DNA of 64,000 bases from Phascolomyces articulosus (lineage: Eukaryota; Mucoromycota; Mucoromycetes; Mucorales; Lichtheimiaceae), in the NCBI GenBank assembly GCA_025677815.1, contig JAIXMP010000031.1, positions 310,001 to 374,000 on the forward strand. Direction: 5' to 3'. The notes beneath the pieces are model-generated. The model was not told the origin of the DNA, did not search any database, and saw only the letters and a program-made list of their open reading frames with translations. Each line of letters begins with the position of its first letter. Position 1 is the stretch's first letter. The position numbers and the translations under genes were made by a program. Positions 50,411-61,400 of this stretch are shown here, in pieces.

Positions 50411-52017
50411 TTATTTTTTCTTACGACCACCCTTGCCACCTTTCTTCTTTTTGCCACCTTTGGGCGACTCTGATTTATCCACAGCCACATAATCTTCTTC
50501 CTCTTCTCCTTCATCATCACCCTCTTCTTCGGGTTGTTGCTTTGCTTCTTCAGTTTCAGCTATGGATTCTGATTCTTTTGTTTCTTTTTCAGAATCTTCC
50601 TTCTTACTCTTCTTCACATCCTTCTTAGTCTCCTTTTCTTCCTTGTCTTCTTCTTCTTCAGTGGTATATGCAAATAAATCCTTTAATTCACCACGGACAG
50701 CAGCAGTGATCAAGACAGAGATAATACAAGCAGGCGAAAGATACAAGAGGGCAGGTTGTGCGGCATGGAAAACATGCATCACAGCCATTGTAGTGGCCAA
50801 TCCTAGAATATAAGCAATACCACAAGCAGTAAAATAGGGTTTTGAAAACTTGGTGGATCGGAATTCTCCCTTGGGTTCACGTTCCCAAGACATATGACGA
50901 TCAAATCGTAAACATAAAGCAACAAAAATGCCTTTATTATTATGCAAATGAAACATGGATAGGTTAGTTTTTTTTTTTCGTTTCTTCCCAATCGTCTCTT
51001 TTGTATAAAACAACAAGTTGTGTATTCTGTCCCTTCATTTTAATCGACCTACCGGGAATAACAATATCACCTAATCCAAGCATAGTAAATCCATATTCCG
51101 ATTTGGCACCATCCAAGATATAGCCAATAATATCACGTGGCCAAATCACCTTGATGGGTGCATCGAAGTTCTTTGCGACACTCACCATGACTTCAGTGCC
51201 AAATACCCAAAAGATATCATAAAAGAACAAACCACTCAAAAGTATCATACCGGTCTTGAAAGAATCGAGGGACAACAATTGAATGGCGTTAATAGAAAAG
51301 GAAAAACCAAAAATGTTGGATGCAATCCAATTCTTGGTCATACTATAATAAACTGTTAACAAGACAGAAGCACCCAGTAACATGAAATGAACCACAGTAA
51401 AGCTAACATGCGATAATCCTATAAAACAAAACAAGTTGTTTGCCAACTACGTAAGCTTTCCCTTTTCTCTTTCTTTACATATATCCAAAAACTCCAACCT
51501 TTCCTGATATATATCCCAATTGTCCATGCCCTCCACATTTTTAATAATATACTGCTTCTAAACTTTACATACGTTTGCCTTGTCGGCTCAAAGTTAATCG
51601 ATATTTGCTCACATGAGCCTTGAGAAGACTCACAGGCATAGTTTTCTTGGTCACCATAAGACCTGTCTTTGCCACGGCGGCACAGCCCATAAGTGAAAAG
51701 TAGCCAGTAATCAAGTAATTCAAAATCTCTGTATCAAGGTATCGGAACAACATGTACAAAGAAAACAAAACAATCGAACCCATGACAGGAAACATCCACG
51801 CGTCACTGGAAGATAAACTTTCAGTAATACCCTCGTCTTCATCATCAGAATCTTCAAGTGGTGAATCGGTCTTTTTACGTTTGGCGGCGTTGGTAGGTCG
51901 TTTCATACCACTTAGTGATGCAATCGATCCAGTGTAGATTGGAACGAACGCCATGGTCATGAGTGCACCATAGGCAATATAAAGCCCAATCTCTTGTTGT
52001 TGTTCACTACTGCTCAT
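50411..52017 (-). CDS. Signal peptide peptidase (intramembrane aspartyl protease)
   Basis: Exons 5' to 3': 51573-52017, 51053-51418, 50411-50931; 443 residues. Hallmarks of the presenilin/SPP fold are present: YD in LSGLFFYDIFWVFGTE (Asp about 216), GLGD in FTMLGLGDIVIPG (Asp about 266) and PAL in AAQPALLYL (about 330). About nine hydrophobic segments surround them. An acidic cytosol-type loop (SPLEDSDDEDEG) follows TM1. The C-terminal 90 residues are a highly charged Glu- then Lys-rich tail ending GGRKKK, compatible with an ER-retrieval lysine signal. SPP cleaves signal peptides and some tail-anchored proteins within the ER membrane, releasing fragments. Both catalytic aspartates and PAL are intact, so activity is expected. 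Introns split codons after the first base in both cases. Confidence 0.94.
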
Positions 52018-54641
52018 GAGGAGTGTATTTTGGGCAGTGGATTGGGATTAGAGAAGAAGTAAAATAAAATAAAAGGGGAAGGAGGGTGTTTTTTTAAGTT
52101 GGCGTCAAGTGCCAAAAAATAATAATAAATGCATTGGTATACCGACAATAACAAGATACGATTGGCCCACGTAGGAAGCCTGCATCCAACTTTTTCTTTT
52201 GCAGATCAACTGATACGAAAAATAAAAATACCCCCTTTATAGAATCTTTATTTTGAGAGGTAATATTGATTCTTCTAAACTGATATTAGTTATTCATTCA
52301 GAAATGATGATGGACTTTATATTTTTCTGATTGATATATTTTTATAATCGAAAATAAAACAAGATTCATTGGAGGGCGTGGTTGTGTAACATGAATATGG
52401 TTTTCTGTTATTGAGTTCCACTGCATAATGCTCTTTCTTCCGAAGAATGACAAGTTATATTTTAAGTTTTGACTGGCTTAAAAACTGTAGCACTATTTGG
52501 TAACCTGTCATTGAAAAACTAGTAAATGTATGATGATAGGGATGGGATGGTACTACGTTATTTTGAGCCTTTTCTTGCGATAACACTCCAGTATGATGTA
52601 AATAGTGGGTTGTTATGATTGGTATCTGGAAGACAAACCGAACTGTGCTTATGCCATTCAACAGATATGGACATGTAATAGTAAATATTAAAAAAAGATT
52701 GTTATCGATTATCAAGCTCCAAGATAAATTTATATTTATAGAAGAGTAGCTATATAATCATTGTTTCTATGAAAAGGCATTGCTCCTATGAAATCCACTG
52801 GAGCATACATGGAAGGTGTTTCGATTAAAAATATTTGATGACATTTATTTCTTGTTGTGGTATTTACCAACAAGAAGACAAATATAGCGTGAACATTGCT
52901 AATATACCTTCAGAACATTCAGGTTAAAATTATTTGTGGTAATGTAGTAATCGTTTACAACTGATGGATTGCATCCAAATGAGAGCGACCGGAGATTAGA
53001 AGATATTGCAGAACTCATGTTAATTGTTAAAGATACGTGAGAAGATTTCTCAGTCCATGCAAGAGATTCGTTCCGTAGTGCTAATTCTATCTCTATTATC
53101 ACATTGAATATAGTGAAATCAATATGTTTTCTGATATCTCATAGAATATTCATATTCCCACTACTACCAACATCATTAGTACCATCATTGTCATCGTCGT
53201 CGCCTCAACAACGCCATCAAGACCTACTACAACATGTTTTCGTGCACTTGAAAGATACAATAACAAGATCAAAAAAATATTAAATCAACAGTAATCAATT
53301 GAACAAACGATGCGAGACATTGAGAAGTGGTAACTTTCGTTGTAATATATAAAGATCATAATAAATGTGGTAATGGTATGGTTTTCATGCTTATTTTACA
53401 ACGCTGCTCTTCAACACCTTTCCCTGCGAAATAAAAAAATATATAATAAAGTTACTGTGCTGTTTCCGTCCAGGTTGTTTAATAGTTTGATCATCTACAC
53501 ATGGCATTCAAGCTTCTAAACGCATACTTGGATATGAGTGTTGTCGTAACAGCACTTTCCCCTCCACTACGCTCAGTGTCATTAATGACTCTGGCTTCAC
53601 TATGATTACATGCTTTATTTGAATCGATAATGTTGCTACCAGAAATAAGTAAGGTAAGCGGTGAAAAAGAATTATACATACATCCTCTTATGCTGTAATT
53701 ATCGAGAGTTAGACACTCATTTAATCACCTCATCACTTGTATTGGTGACGAGATAACACAGTTTCTGTTAGGTATCAGAAATTAAAGATAAAATGATGTG
53801 ATACCCTGTAGTATACCTCTCACTTGTATAAACTTATAATTTACCAATTCTATCGACCTCTTCTAATATTAGCTAATTTTTTTAATGAAGTATGTTTGGG
53901 TTGAAGCAAGTAGCAGGTTTTTGAGATAGTATATAATAAAAATGGTTTGTTATTCTTATTTTATGTATTCCTGTATTGAAGCAAATACCCACTATCGGGA
54001 TTTCGTAAAGAAGCTTCATACACTATATAATCTCACTGTTCATATTCGTAACTCAGATCAATACTACCTAGAAGAGATATTCATTTTTTTTTTTTTGCAT
54101 ATGAAATATCAGCGTACAGTATATGATGTTCCTCTTTCAAGAAAAGAAGAATAAGAAAAAAAGGGAAGAGCCATTTATATCTGCCTTTACCATTTTGATG
54201 ACTATTATACTTCTGTGCGTTCGAGCAGAAAATGGAGCATTCAATTGTTTATATTACTACGAAAAGGAAGGGATTTACGCTTTTTAATAATTGTATAATA
54301 ATGATAATGATAAAGCATTTTAAAATATGATAAAGTATGTTGGGCATCTAATATATAGAATATGTATGATGTAAAAACTTTTAGGAAAAGAGATAGTGTT
54401 TGAAGCGTGATCAGTGATATGGGATTATAGTCAATTGTGGTTTAAAAGATGCATGATGTAAAAACAAAGAATTGGTCGAGAGAGGAATTTTTTGAAGATG
54501 AGGGGAGAAATATACAGTAGGAGGTAGTTTACACGAGCTTAATAGCCGAATTATTTTTTTTAGATATTTGTGATCGTCTGAGTAACAGAGAGCTTTAGGA
54601 AGAAAAACTGATGTTAGTGCTTTAAAATGATATATACAAGA
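52018..54641. other. Spacer, possibly degraded coding DNA
   Basis: The first hundred bases are the signal peptide peptidase 5' flank. Beyond that there is no intact gene. A plus-strand stretch at about 53150-53280 (PSLSSSSPQQRHQDLLQHVF) and minus-strand frames at 52899-53102 and 53491-53679 look more protein-like than the AT-rich spacers, but have no identifiable family and are broken by stops. Confidence 0.45.
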
Positions 54642-56191
54642 TTAAAAAAAAAAAAAGAAACTAGGATGTTGGGGAGCGGGCGCTTGAAGCACTGGAACAT
54701 GTTGCTTGCTTTTTAGATGACACTGGAGATGAAGCATCGGATAGCTTATGTTTCTTAATTCTGGGAGAATTTGAGTCGTGAAGCAGGTTGGAAGAACAAA
54801 CTTTTCGCCTTTATTTTCAAAATCAAGAACAGGATCGCCGACTTCTTCTTTCGGAAGATATGATACAATGCTTTCCAAGGATCTATCAACAATCATCTAA
54901 AATTTCTGCTTAGTACCTCTATACGTGTTTGTTATTCAATCCATGGAATATGATTATTTGCAATGTACCTTAGCTTGTATGACTAATTTGAAGATAGGGA
55001 ACAGCTTTGATACGATAAATTCTTCTTCACTCGGCACGGTATACTTATTACTATTCACGACACGACAGACATATCTACAAGGTGAATCCATAATGGACAA
55101 CACCACTGATAAACCTTAATAATAGACAAATATAATATATTAGTTAAACGAATATTTTCCCAATTGAAATATATAAATATATAAACTTCTTTTTATCCTA
55201 CCAGTTTCATTGAAGCAGATTACTTTGATTTTTCTTGTTGTATCTGAATCATAATCGACTTTAATGGCAGCAGCTTGGAACGTATCTTTCATTGTTTTAG
55301 GTGAACGAAGCTGACTCTCGATTACTGTTTTTTTATCAGCAACTGGATTCAAAATAACACCAAGCTCAGAATAACCCATTTCAAGTCCATGTTTTATGAG
55401 CATTAGATCTGGTCTGACACCTCGTTTTTTGCTGTTAATTTCAAAAGTGCTGGTCAAAGACCGTTCATCATTGATACGCATTAAAGGAGATTTGCTGGTT
55501 GTATCTCTAAATACCCAATTAAAAAGTCAGCCACATGGCTAATATGATAAAAATATAGTCATCATTGTTTTAGCATTATCTGGTGGTGGCTATTTTGGAG
55601 AATCGAAAGAAACGACCAAAAGCAGACGACACATGAGTAACAAGAAAATCTTATTCACTCCAATCTTTTACGTTAAAGAAAAGTTGTCAACGTAATAAGC
55701 AACGAACTGATTCATTTATTCAATAATTTATATTCGTCTGGTTCAGTAAATGGATCAAATGGATCAATACTTTTTGCAATTTGAACAACATGTTGAAGTA
55801 ACTTGGATGACGGTGGGTTCTTGAATTTGGAGAAAATGTTCTTGATTTTTTCATCCAAGGCAGGCAATGAGGTATTCCCAAAAGTACTGATTTCACGTAA
55901 CTCAACGTCGTTAAATTTTGATTTCCAACAAGGACCTTTGACATTGAGAATAAATGAATGTACTGGGCTTTATAGTTTGTTAGTCATTTATATATATATA
56001 TATATATTAAAAAAAGGAGGAACCAATAATTACTGTTCATGTGTGCACTCAGAACCAAAATCATACATCACGTCTTCAACCATCTTTCCTGATGAAAGCT
56101 GCCACCTTTTATTTTGATCCATTGAATAGTACTTGGCATCATACTCGGCTTATGCTTCTGGTGTTAGCTTGTGCAAGTTTGATTTGGAAGC
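54642..56191 (-). pseudogene. Relic copy A of a Mucorales-type multi-exon family
   Basis: Segments in minus-strand order. 56034-56191: KASKSNLHKLTPEA, a stop, then AEYDAKYYSMDQ to MVEDVMYDFGSECTHE. About 55967-55712: HPVHSFILNVKGPCWKSKFN to SIDPFDPFTEPDEYKLLNK, a stop at 55712-55714, with coding-like sequence resuming in another frame (NQFVAYYVDNFSL). Then 55202-55506 (SPLMRINDERSLTSTFEINS to IKVICFNET), 54969-55114 (SVVLSIMDSPCRYVCRVVNS onward) and 54642-54896 (MIVDRSLESIVSYLPKEEV onward). The last three blocks are joined by good splice sites and stay open. The 5' half carries an in-frame TAA plus a frameshift. From memory this resembles a large uncharacterised family in Mucorales genomes; function unknown. 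A truncated transcript from the 3' blocks cannot be excluded. Confidence 0.6.
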
Positions 56192-56686
56192 CTTTACGAA
56201 TAATAAGAAAGTAAAGTATGAGCATCCAAAAATTTCGAAAATTACTTCTTTTATATTCTGCGCTTTTAATCACTTTTTGGTGAATTTGAACGAGCCCTAA
56301 CTCTAGTCAAACTTTCATAAAGTTTATATAGTTGGATACATTACCGTTGATGATGAGATAATACGAGGCAAACTGGGAGGTCGCGCCAGTTTTTCACTAA
56401 GATGCTTTGACAAATAACATAATAACTTGCATCGAGTTTTTTATGGCCCTTGATGACAGGATGCCCTTATTTCACCCCAACTGGTTTTGAAATAATTTTC
56501 AATTTTGTGACATAAGAGATTCCATTTTCTTTTTATTCTTTCTAATTATATATAGTACTGATGTTTTTTTTGACATCCTTTGGTTTCTACAATGAAAATA
56601 ACATCTATTGAATGTAATTACTAGCTTCGTTATGATTAGTTTACCAACTCCATGTTGAACATTTCGAAGTGGCAGAAAGGTTTTTG

Positions 56687-58636
56687 TCAAAAAAAACACT
56701 TGCTAAGGTAAAATTTCCGCTCATTAATATCATGTACAAAAATGAAAACCAGTTGAGGTGAAATAAGGACGTGATGACAATTGGATTTCACATCAATTTC
56801 ACTATCAGATCCAGAGTCACCCGTACCGCCACATTCAAGGTGGTCCTCTACTATCTTGATCGAAGCTTGAATTGTATACTGAAAGCCATAAATTTATTGA
56901 GAATTATAAATCAATACACCTTACCTTGACTTTCAAAGTCAATTTCAATATTTTTAATAATCCAGATGTGAACAAGGATGGATGGCTCGAAACGTCATAT
57001 TGAGGAGTGCTACGCACTCAATACACGTACCCACCAGGGTTGTCCATCACTGAAACGCTGGTATGAAGGTCTGTCTCCAAAAAAAAGTTAACAAACACAA
57101 ATTCGTATATCATATAATATTAACTCATATCACATCACATATCACCTATTCAAATACTTACGAAATTGGTTATAGCAAGCAATACGAATTGATCGAATGA
57201 GGTCCTTTTTTCATTTTCACATTTATCAGCAGCAAATACAAACATGTTCTTCAAAACCTTGGGGCAATGGAGATTCACTTCGACCAATTCTTTTTTGGTG
57301 TCATCACCCTTGCCACATTCAGCGGCACCATATTCTGTACACCGCGAAACAAAGCAAGATCAGGGCGGGTCGGTGTCACCTTGTCAGCAATGGGGGCATG
57401 TCTAGTCATTATTCTATCTTTATTATCAATGGAAGACATTGCAACAGATATTTTATCTCTAAATAATACGAAAAAAAGTAAATAAAAAATAAAATCGTCA
57501 ATAATGGAAGCAAGGATAGCTGTTCAAACGAGATTCATATGATAAATATTACCTCCGAGTTTCAATAAACAAGTCGTCAAAGGCACGATCCAACAATGAC
57601 CAGATTCTGATGCTATAATTCATTTCTGAGTCATCCTTTACCTAATCAATCACTTTGTAGCAGTACAAGTCAATAATTTCAATCATGGTTTTTTGGATCC
57701 AGTGTTCATTATATCGTGTTTTGGGGCCAATTAATCCGTATTCAGCCACTGCTTTCCATAATTCATCAACAAACAACGCTTTTTCGTCACTGGAGATAGG
57801 AATTGTAATGGTGCATACCATTACAACGATGTAACCCATGCAGCCAAGGATCAACATATCCGCGGATACGATAAATATACGATGTCGTGGATGAACGGAT
57901 AACTGAACCGCATGGTGTAAATAGAAATATAAGAAATATTAGATATTCTATTTATTAGTGTAGATCATTTGTATTTAGTATAGACTTTAGATTAGCCCCT
58001 TATATTTCGACATATATAAAAAGAGGGATCTTGTAGACCAAGATCCCATATCGTTTTATCTTCATATAACTCGACCCGTACACTTCTTTCTACTCTTATT
58101 ATATTCATTCGCGCTTCCTCAATATGTCCAACCGAATCCGACTGTAAGTACACAGTGTTGGCTACTGCATTGTTATAGGAATAAATGTTGGTGATGATGA
58201 TGCTGATGATGATGTTGTGTTCGTTCCGGATGATTTCTTAAAGCTTTTGACAACGTTTGACAAGGAGGAAACATTTCTTTACATTCAACACTATAACTCG
58301 AAAACGCCGGGTTTCCTTCTGTTTCAATCGTCTTGAGTTACGTTGGTGTAAATATTTTCTTCCAACATGAGTCACGTACGTCAAGTATAAATGAATGTGC
58401 AAGACTATACCATGATAATTTTATTATTAAGAAAAAACTCCTTGACTAATCTATAGAAAATAAACAAGGAATATGACTTACTGTTCAAAATCACAGCTCG
58501 AATACTTATACATTAGATCTTCAACAAAGATTCCGTCTCCCAAATCCCACTTCTTCTCATCATTCATGGTTTCGAATGCCAATGTGTACTCTTCTTTCAT
58601 TTCGCTGATTAATTCTTGCGAGTCTTTTTTTGCACT
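56687..58636 (-). pseudogene. Relic copy B of the same family
   Basis: Blocks parallel to copy A, in minus-strand order. 58482-58636: SAKKDSQELISEMKEEYTLA to FVEDLMYKYSSCDFE. 58404 downward: HLAHSFILDVRDSCWKKIF, then an in-frame TAA, then LKTIETEGNPAF. 57553-57857: DEKALFVDELWKAVAEYGLI, a TAG, then EMNYSIRIWSLLDRAFDDLF. 57172-57458: RDKISVAMSSIDNKDRIMTR to RPDLALFRGVQN, a frame change, then LVEVNLHCPKVLKNMFVF. 56925-57070: VSVMDNPGGYVY, a TGA at 57018-57020, then VRSTPQYDVSSHP to LLKILKLTLKVK. 56687-56878: YTIQASIKIVEDHLECGG to a stop. Splice sites and phases match copy A where both can be compared. At least three in-frame stops and one frameshift make it a pseudogene. It lies directly upstream of copy A in the same orientation. 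Confidence 0.62.
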
Positions 58637-60231
58637 CTAAGCAAACAGAATAAGGAAAACATATAAATGATTTTAACAAGAAGTAAAAAAAAAAAAATTA
58701 GAGAAAAAAACATACTGTGCTTCGTGCGCGTTTTGACCAGGAATATTGTATTTACTGATGAAAGAAAAAAACCTATCTCTATTACCCCAAATTTCAGAAA
58801 AAAAAGAGAAATAGTTGACCACTTTTCATTTTTTGTGATTTAAGTTCTGGAGATGATTAATCGAGTTCAAAGTCAATAATGTTATGTAGTTTAGATCTTC
58901 AATGCATACACAAATTCTTCGGTAGGGGTTCATGTCAATGTCTTTATTATGTACTATATATAGTATCTGACCATTTTGTTTTATTCTTCTTATTTATATT
59001 GATAGCAACAACAAAACAAGAATCAGCTACTTTATTAAAGAATTTTTTTTCTGGACAACCAAAATATTGAATATTTGCACTACAGGAACGAAACTTGTTA
59101 AATATTGCTCATTCTAGTAAATTCAATACAATTGGTCCAAACAGATATTTTACCACGTACCCCCATTACAAGTTACAAATACATGAACTAGATTTAACAA
59201 GTTTCTTTCTCGTAGTGTTATGTTTGTTCATTATTCTTTTATACGTATAGACCAGGCATCACGACTTATTAAATAACATCATACCATAAGTATATATCAC
59301 TTACTATGATGATATGCACTTTTTTGATAAATATATATCATGTTTTGCATCTATTATTATTACTTTCTTTTTTTTTATATTTACTGCGTGCTAATTTTCT
59401 TATATGAACTTTCCAAAAAAGTACAATGTTGGGATTTATATTTCCATCATAACCATTCGAATTACTCTATGTGACCATATAAAAACGTACTCGTGCATGT
59501 GAGTAAAAATTGATAATAAACACAACCAATAGATAGTAACAGAGAAATTAAACTTTACCCTACCTCATATATTATTTTTAACTAAGATTGTGTTACTATT
59601 ATACTGTTTATACTCCATTCATTAATTCTAACTTCCTACTTTGCAATATGTTCATCTTTGTTTCGTTGATCTTCATATTCCTGCACTTCATGAAGTTTAT
59701 ATATAAAAACTCCCATTGATTGGTTTATAGAAACTAGTGCAGATAGAAAATTTTGATTGGACTATCATCGTATGTTTTTGAATACATATTGTTCGTGTCT
59801 TTTCACATATTACAAAGAGCAAAATTCGTAGATCATCAGCATAGCCATACTTTAATAAAGTACTAGATGATAATACAAACAACGATGAGCCTGTATTAAC
59901 ACCAAATGCAACTAGTTGACTTTGCATGCGCTCAGATCAGAAAAACGTTTGTGCGTTCTCTAACTAGAAGTTTGAACCCATCTGTTAATCTCTTTTTGCA
60001 TTTATAGAGTGTCACGCCCCATTAGAAAGTATCATTATTGAGTTTACTATTAATAGAGAGTTTACCCTGACAACGAACAAGAAACAAAAACAACAAAACA
60101 TAATGAAAGAGTGCTTAATAATGATACAAAAGTATCAAAGAAAGAAAGCAATACAACATTTATTTAATGAAAACAGGTTTCTTTTACAAATTAAAAGGGA
60201 TCAGGAAATCTAATATGAACCGTGAAAGTTT
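58637..60231. other. Spacer upstream of relic B
   Basis: AT-rich DNA without a supported gene. The open frames at 58879-59070 and 59697-59927 have no family signature. It could hold the unrecognisable 5' part of the relic family. Confidence 0.45.
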
Positions 60232-60483
60232 CTATACTCCTATCTCGCCTTCTTTTTGGAAATGCTGTTGATTAGAGTAGTTACCTTCGTTTCGAACAAC
60301 TTCAATCCATACATGCTCCCAATTGTTGGTACGGTGATAATCCGGTCTTAATCTTCTTGTTTTAGGTTGGAACTGCGACATTAACTTCTTATTACATTTC
60401 AAGTTCTTCTTGTGTTTATCAATATCCTCCTTGATATCGGTCAACAACATAATCACATTGGCAGAGGAAATCCTCAGTAACAC
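60232..60483 (-). pseudogene. Possible coding remnant of unknown family
   Basis: An 83-codon open stretch with protein-like composition (SANVIMLLTDIKEDIDKHKK, FQPKTRRLRPDYHRTNNWEH, VWIEVVRNEGN). About 300 bases upstream on the same strand, 60797-60868 reads FFKKTFPHYQEDKEKIIQFQ, preceded by a stop. The MITE at 60507-60668 lies between the two pieces and may have landed in what was one gene. No family recognised; it could also be a short unknown gene. Confidence 0.3.
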
Positions 60484-60506
60484 CTGAATCCCTAAAGGAA
60501 ACGTTA

Positions 60507-60668
60507 CAGTGGACCCCCGTTAATTTCATATTCGTTAACTTTCAGTCCTCGTAATCTTCACAATAATTTGGTCTATGAGTATATATAAATATATAAAGAG
60601 ATACATAATAAAGTTGTTCTTCATCAAAAATGGGAATTTTGGCTGTGAAATTAAAGGGGGGGCCACTG
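60507..60668. mobile_element. Short pogo-like MITE
   Basis: A 162-bp element bounded by TA on both sides (60505-60506 and 60669-60670). Its ends are imperfect terminal inverted repeats: left CAGTGGACCCCCGTTAATTT, right (reverse complement) CAGTGG then seven C then TTTAATTTCA. The TA duplication and CAGTGG-C-rich ends are typical of pogo/Fot1/Tigger-type Tc1-mariner elements. It has no transposase coding, so it is non-autonomous and needs a source elsewhere. Confidence 0.72.
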
Positions 60669-60846
60669 TATATTCTCATTGGAGGCAATAAGTTCCTAGA
60701 ATTCTGAATGATTTAGTCATATTAAACCTTTTTTTTTGTTTTGATTCTATTCACATGTGTGACACATTTATCGAAAATAAAAAGTGTTTTGCTTACTCAT
60801 CTGGAACTGGATAATCTTCTCTTTATCTTCTTGGTAGTGGGGAAAT

Positions 60847-60863
60847 GTCTTCTTGAAGAAGAC
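60847..60863. repeat. 17-bp near-perfect palindrome
   Basis: GTCTTCTTGAAGAAGAC has eight-base arms around a single central base, and TTCTTGAAGAA also resembles paired heat-shock units. No neighbouring gene gives it a clear role. Confidence 0.6.
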
Positions 60864-60959
60864 GTTTTAGATGTGATTTGTCTTTGTTCGTGAAGATGAA
60901 AAAGATTCGCTAGATTCTTCCCACATGCAACTTTTTTTCTCCATATCCCCCATGTGATT

Positions 60960-61400
60960 TCAGCTATTAGGTATTGATGAGAAAACTACTGGCTGAAACG
61001 TACACGGGGGGAGGATATAGCAAAGTGATGCAGTGATGCATCATTAGAACGCCAGCCATTGCGTTCCCCTTGACGTTGGAGACAGCCGGGATTTGAGTAT
61101 CCCGGCGTGGGTCCTCCACGCCGATGAAGAGGATGTTTTGGAGGACCCATACTACCCACGTAGCAATGTATTTGCGTCGCCTTTTCACCAGAACGCAGCA
61201 TCTAAGCATCCCCCATATGTGTTCATAGCATAATTATCATTATTGCGTTATATTCCTTGGTTTTAGTTTATTCTTGTTCAAAGAGACAAAAAGAAGAAGG
61301 GCCCTCTCTTTTTTTTTTTATCTCGCAGCGACTATATAACATGCTTGTTTGATTGCTGCGAGCATCATATAAGGGCCCTTCAATTGTCTGTCTGTTCACA
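60960..61400. other. GC-richer stretch with nested inverted repeats
   Basis: Composition here is clearly less AT-rich than the flanks. Hairpin 1: GCCGGGAT/ATCCCGGC (61085-61092 with 61099-61106). Hairpin 2: GGCGTGG/CCACGCC (61104-61110 with 61116-61122). A longer alternative pairing: TGGGTCCTCCA (61108-61118) with TGGAGGACCCA (61139-61149). Downstream, GAAGGGCCCT (61296-61305) pairs with AGGGCCCTTC (61372-61381), enclosing CTCGCAGC (61322-61329) and GCTGCGAG (61355-61362). It could be a structured RNA gene, a fold-back element or transposon ends. The minus-strand open frames 60967-61209 have no family signature. Confidence 0.5.

Noticed and set aside
58012..58340. Plus-strand mini-gene with TATA-like TATATAAAAAG, ATG at 58124 and an acidic GINVGDDDADDD frame
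   Set aside because: The proposed splice does not keep frame, and the minus strand of the same DNA aligns with relic A, which explains the coding-like bias better.
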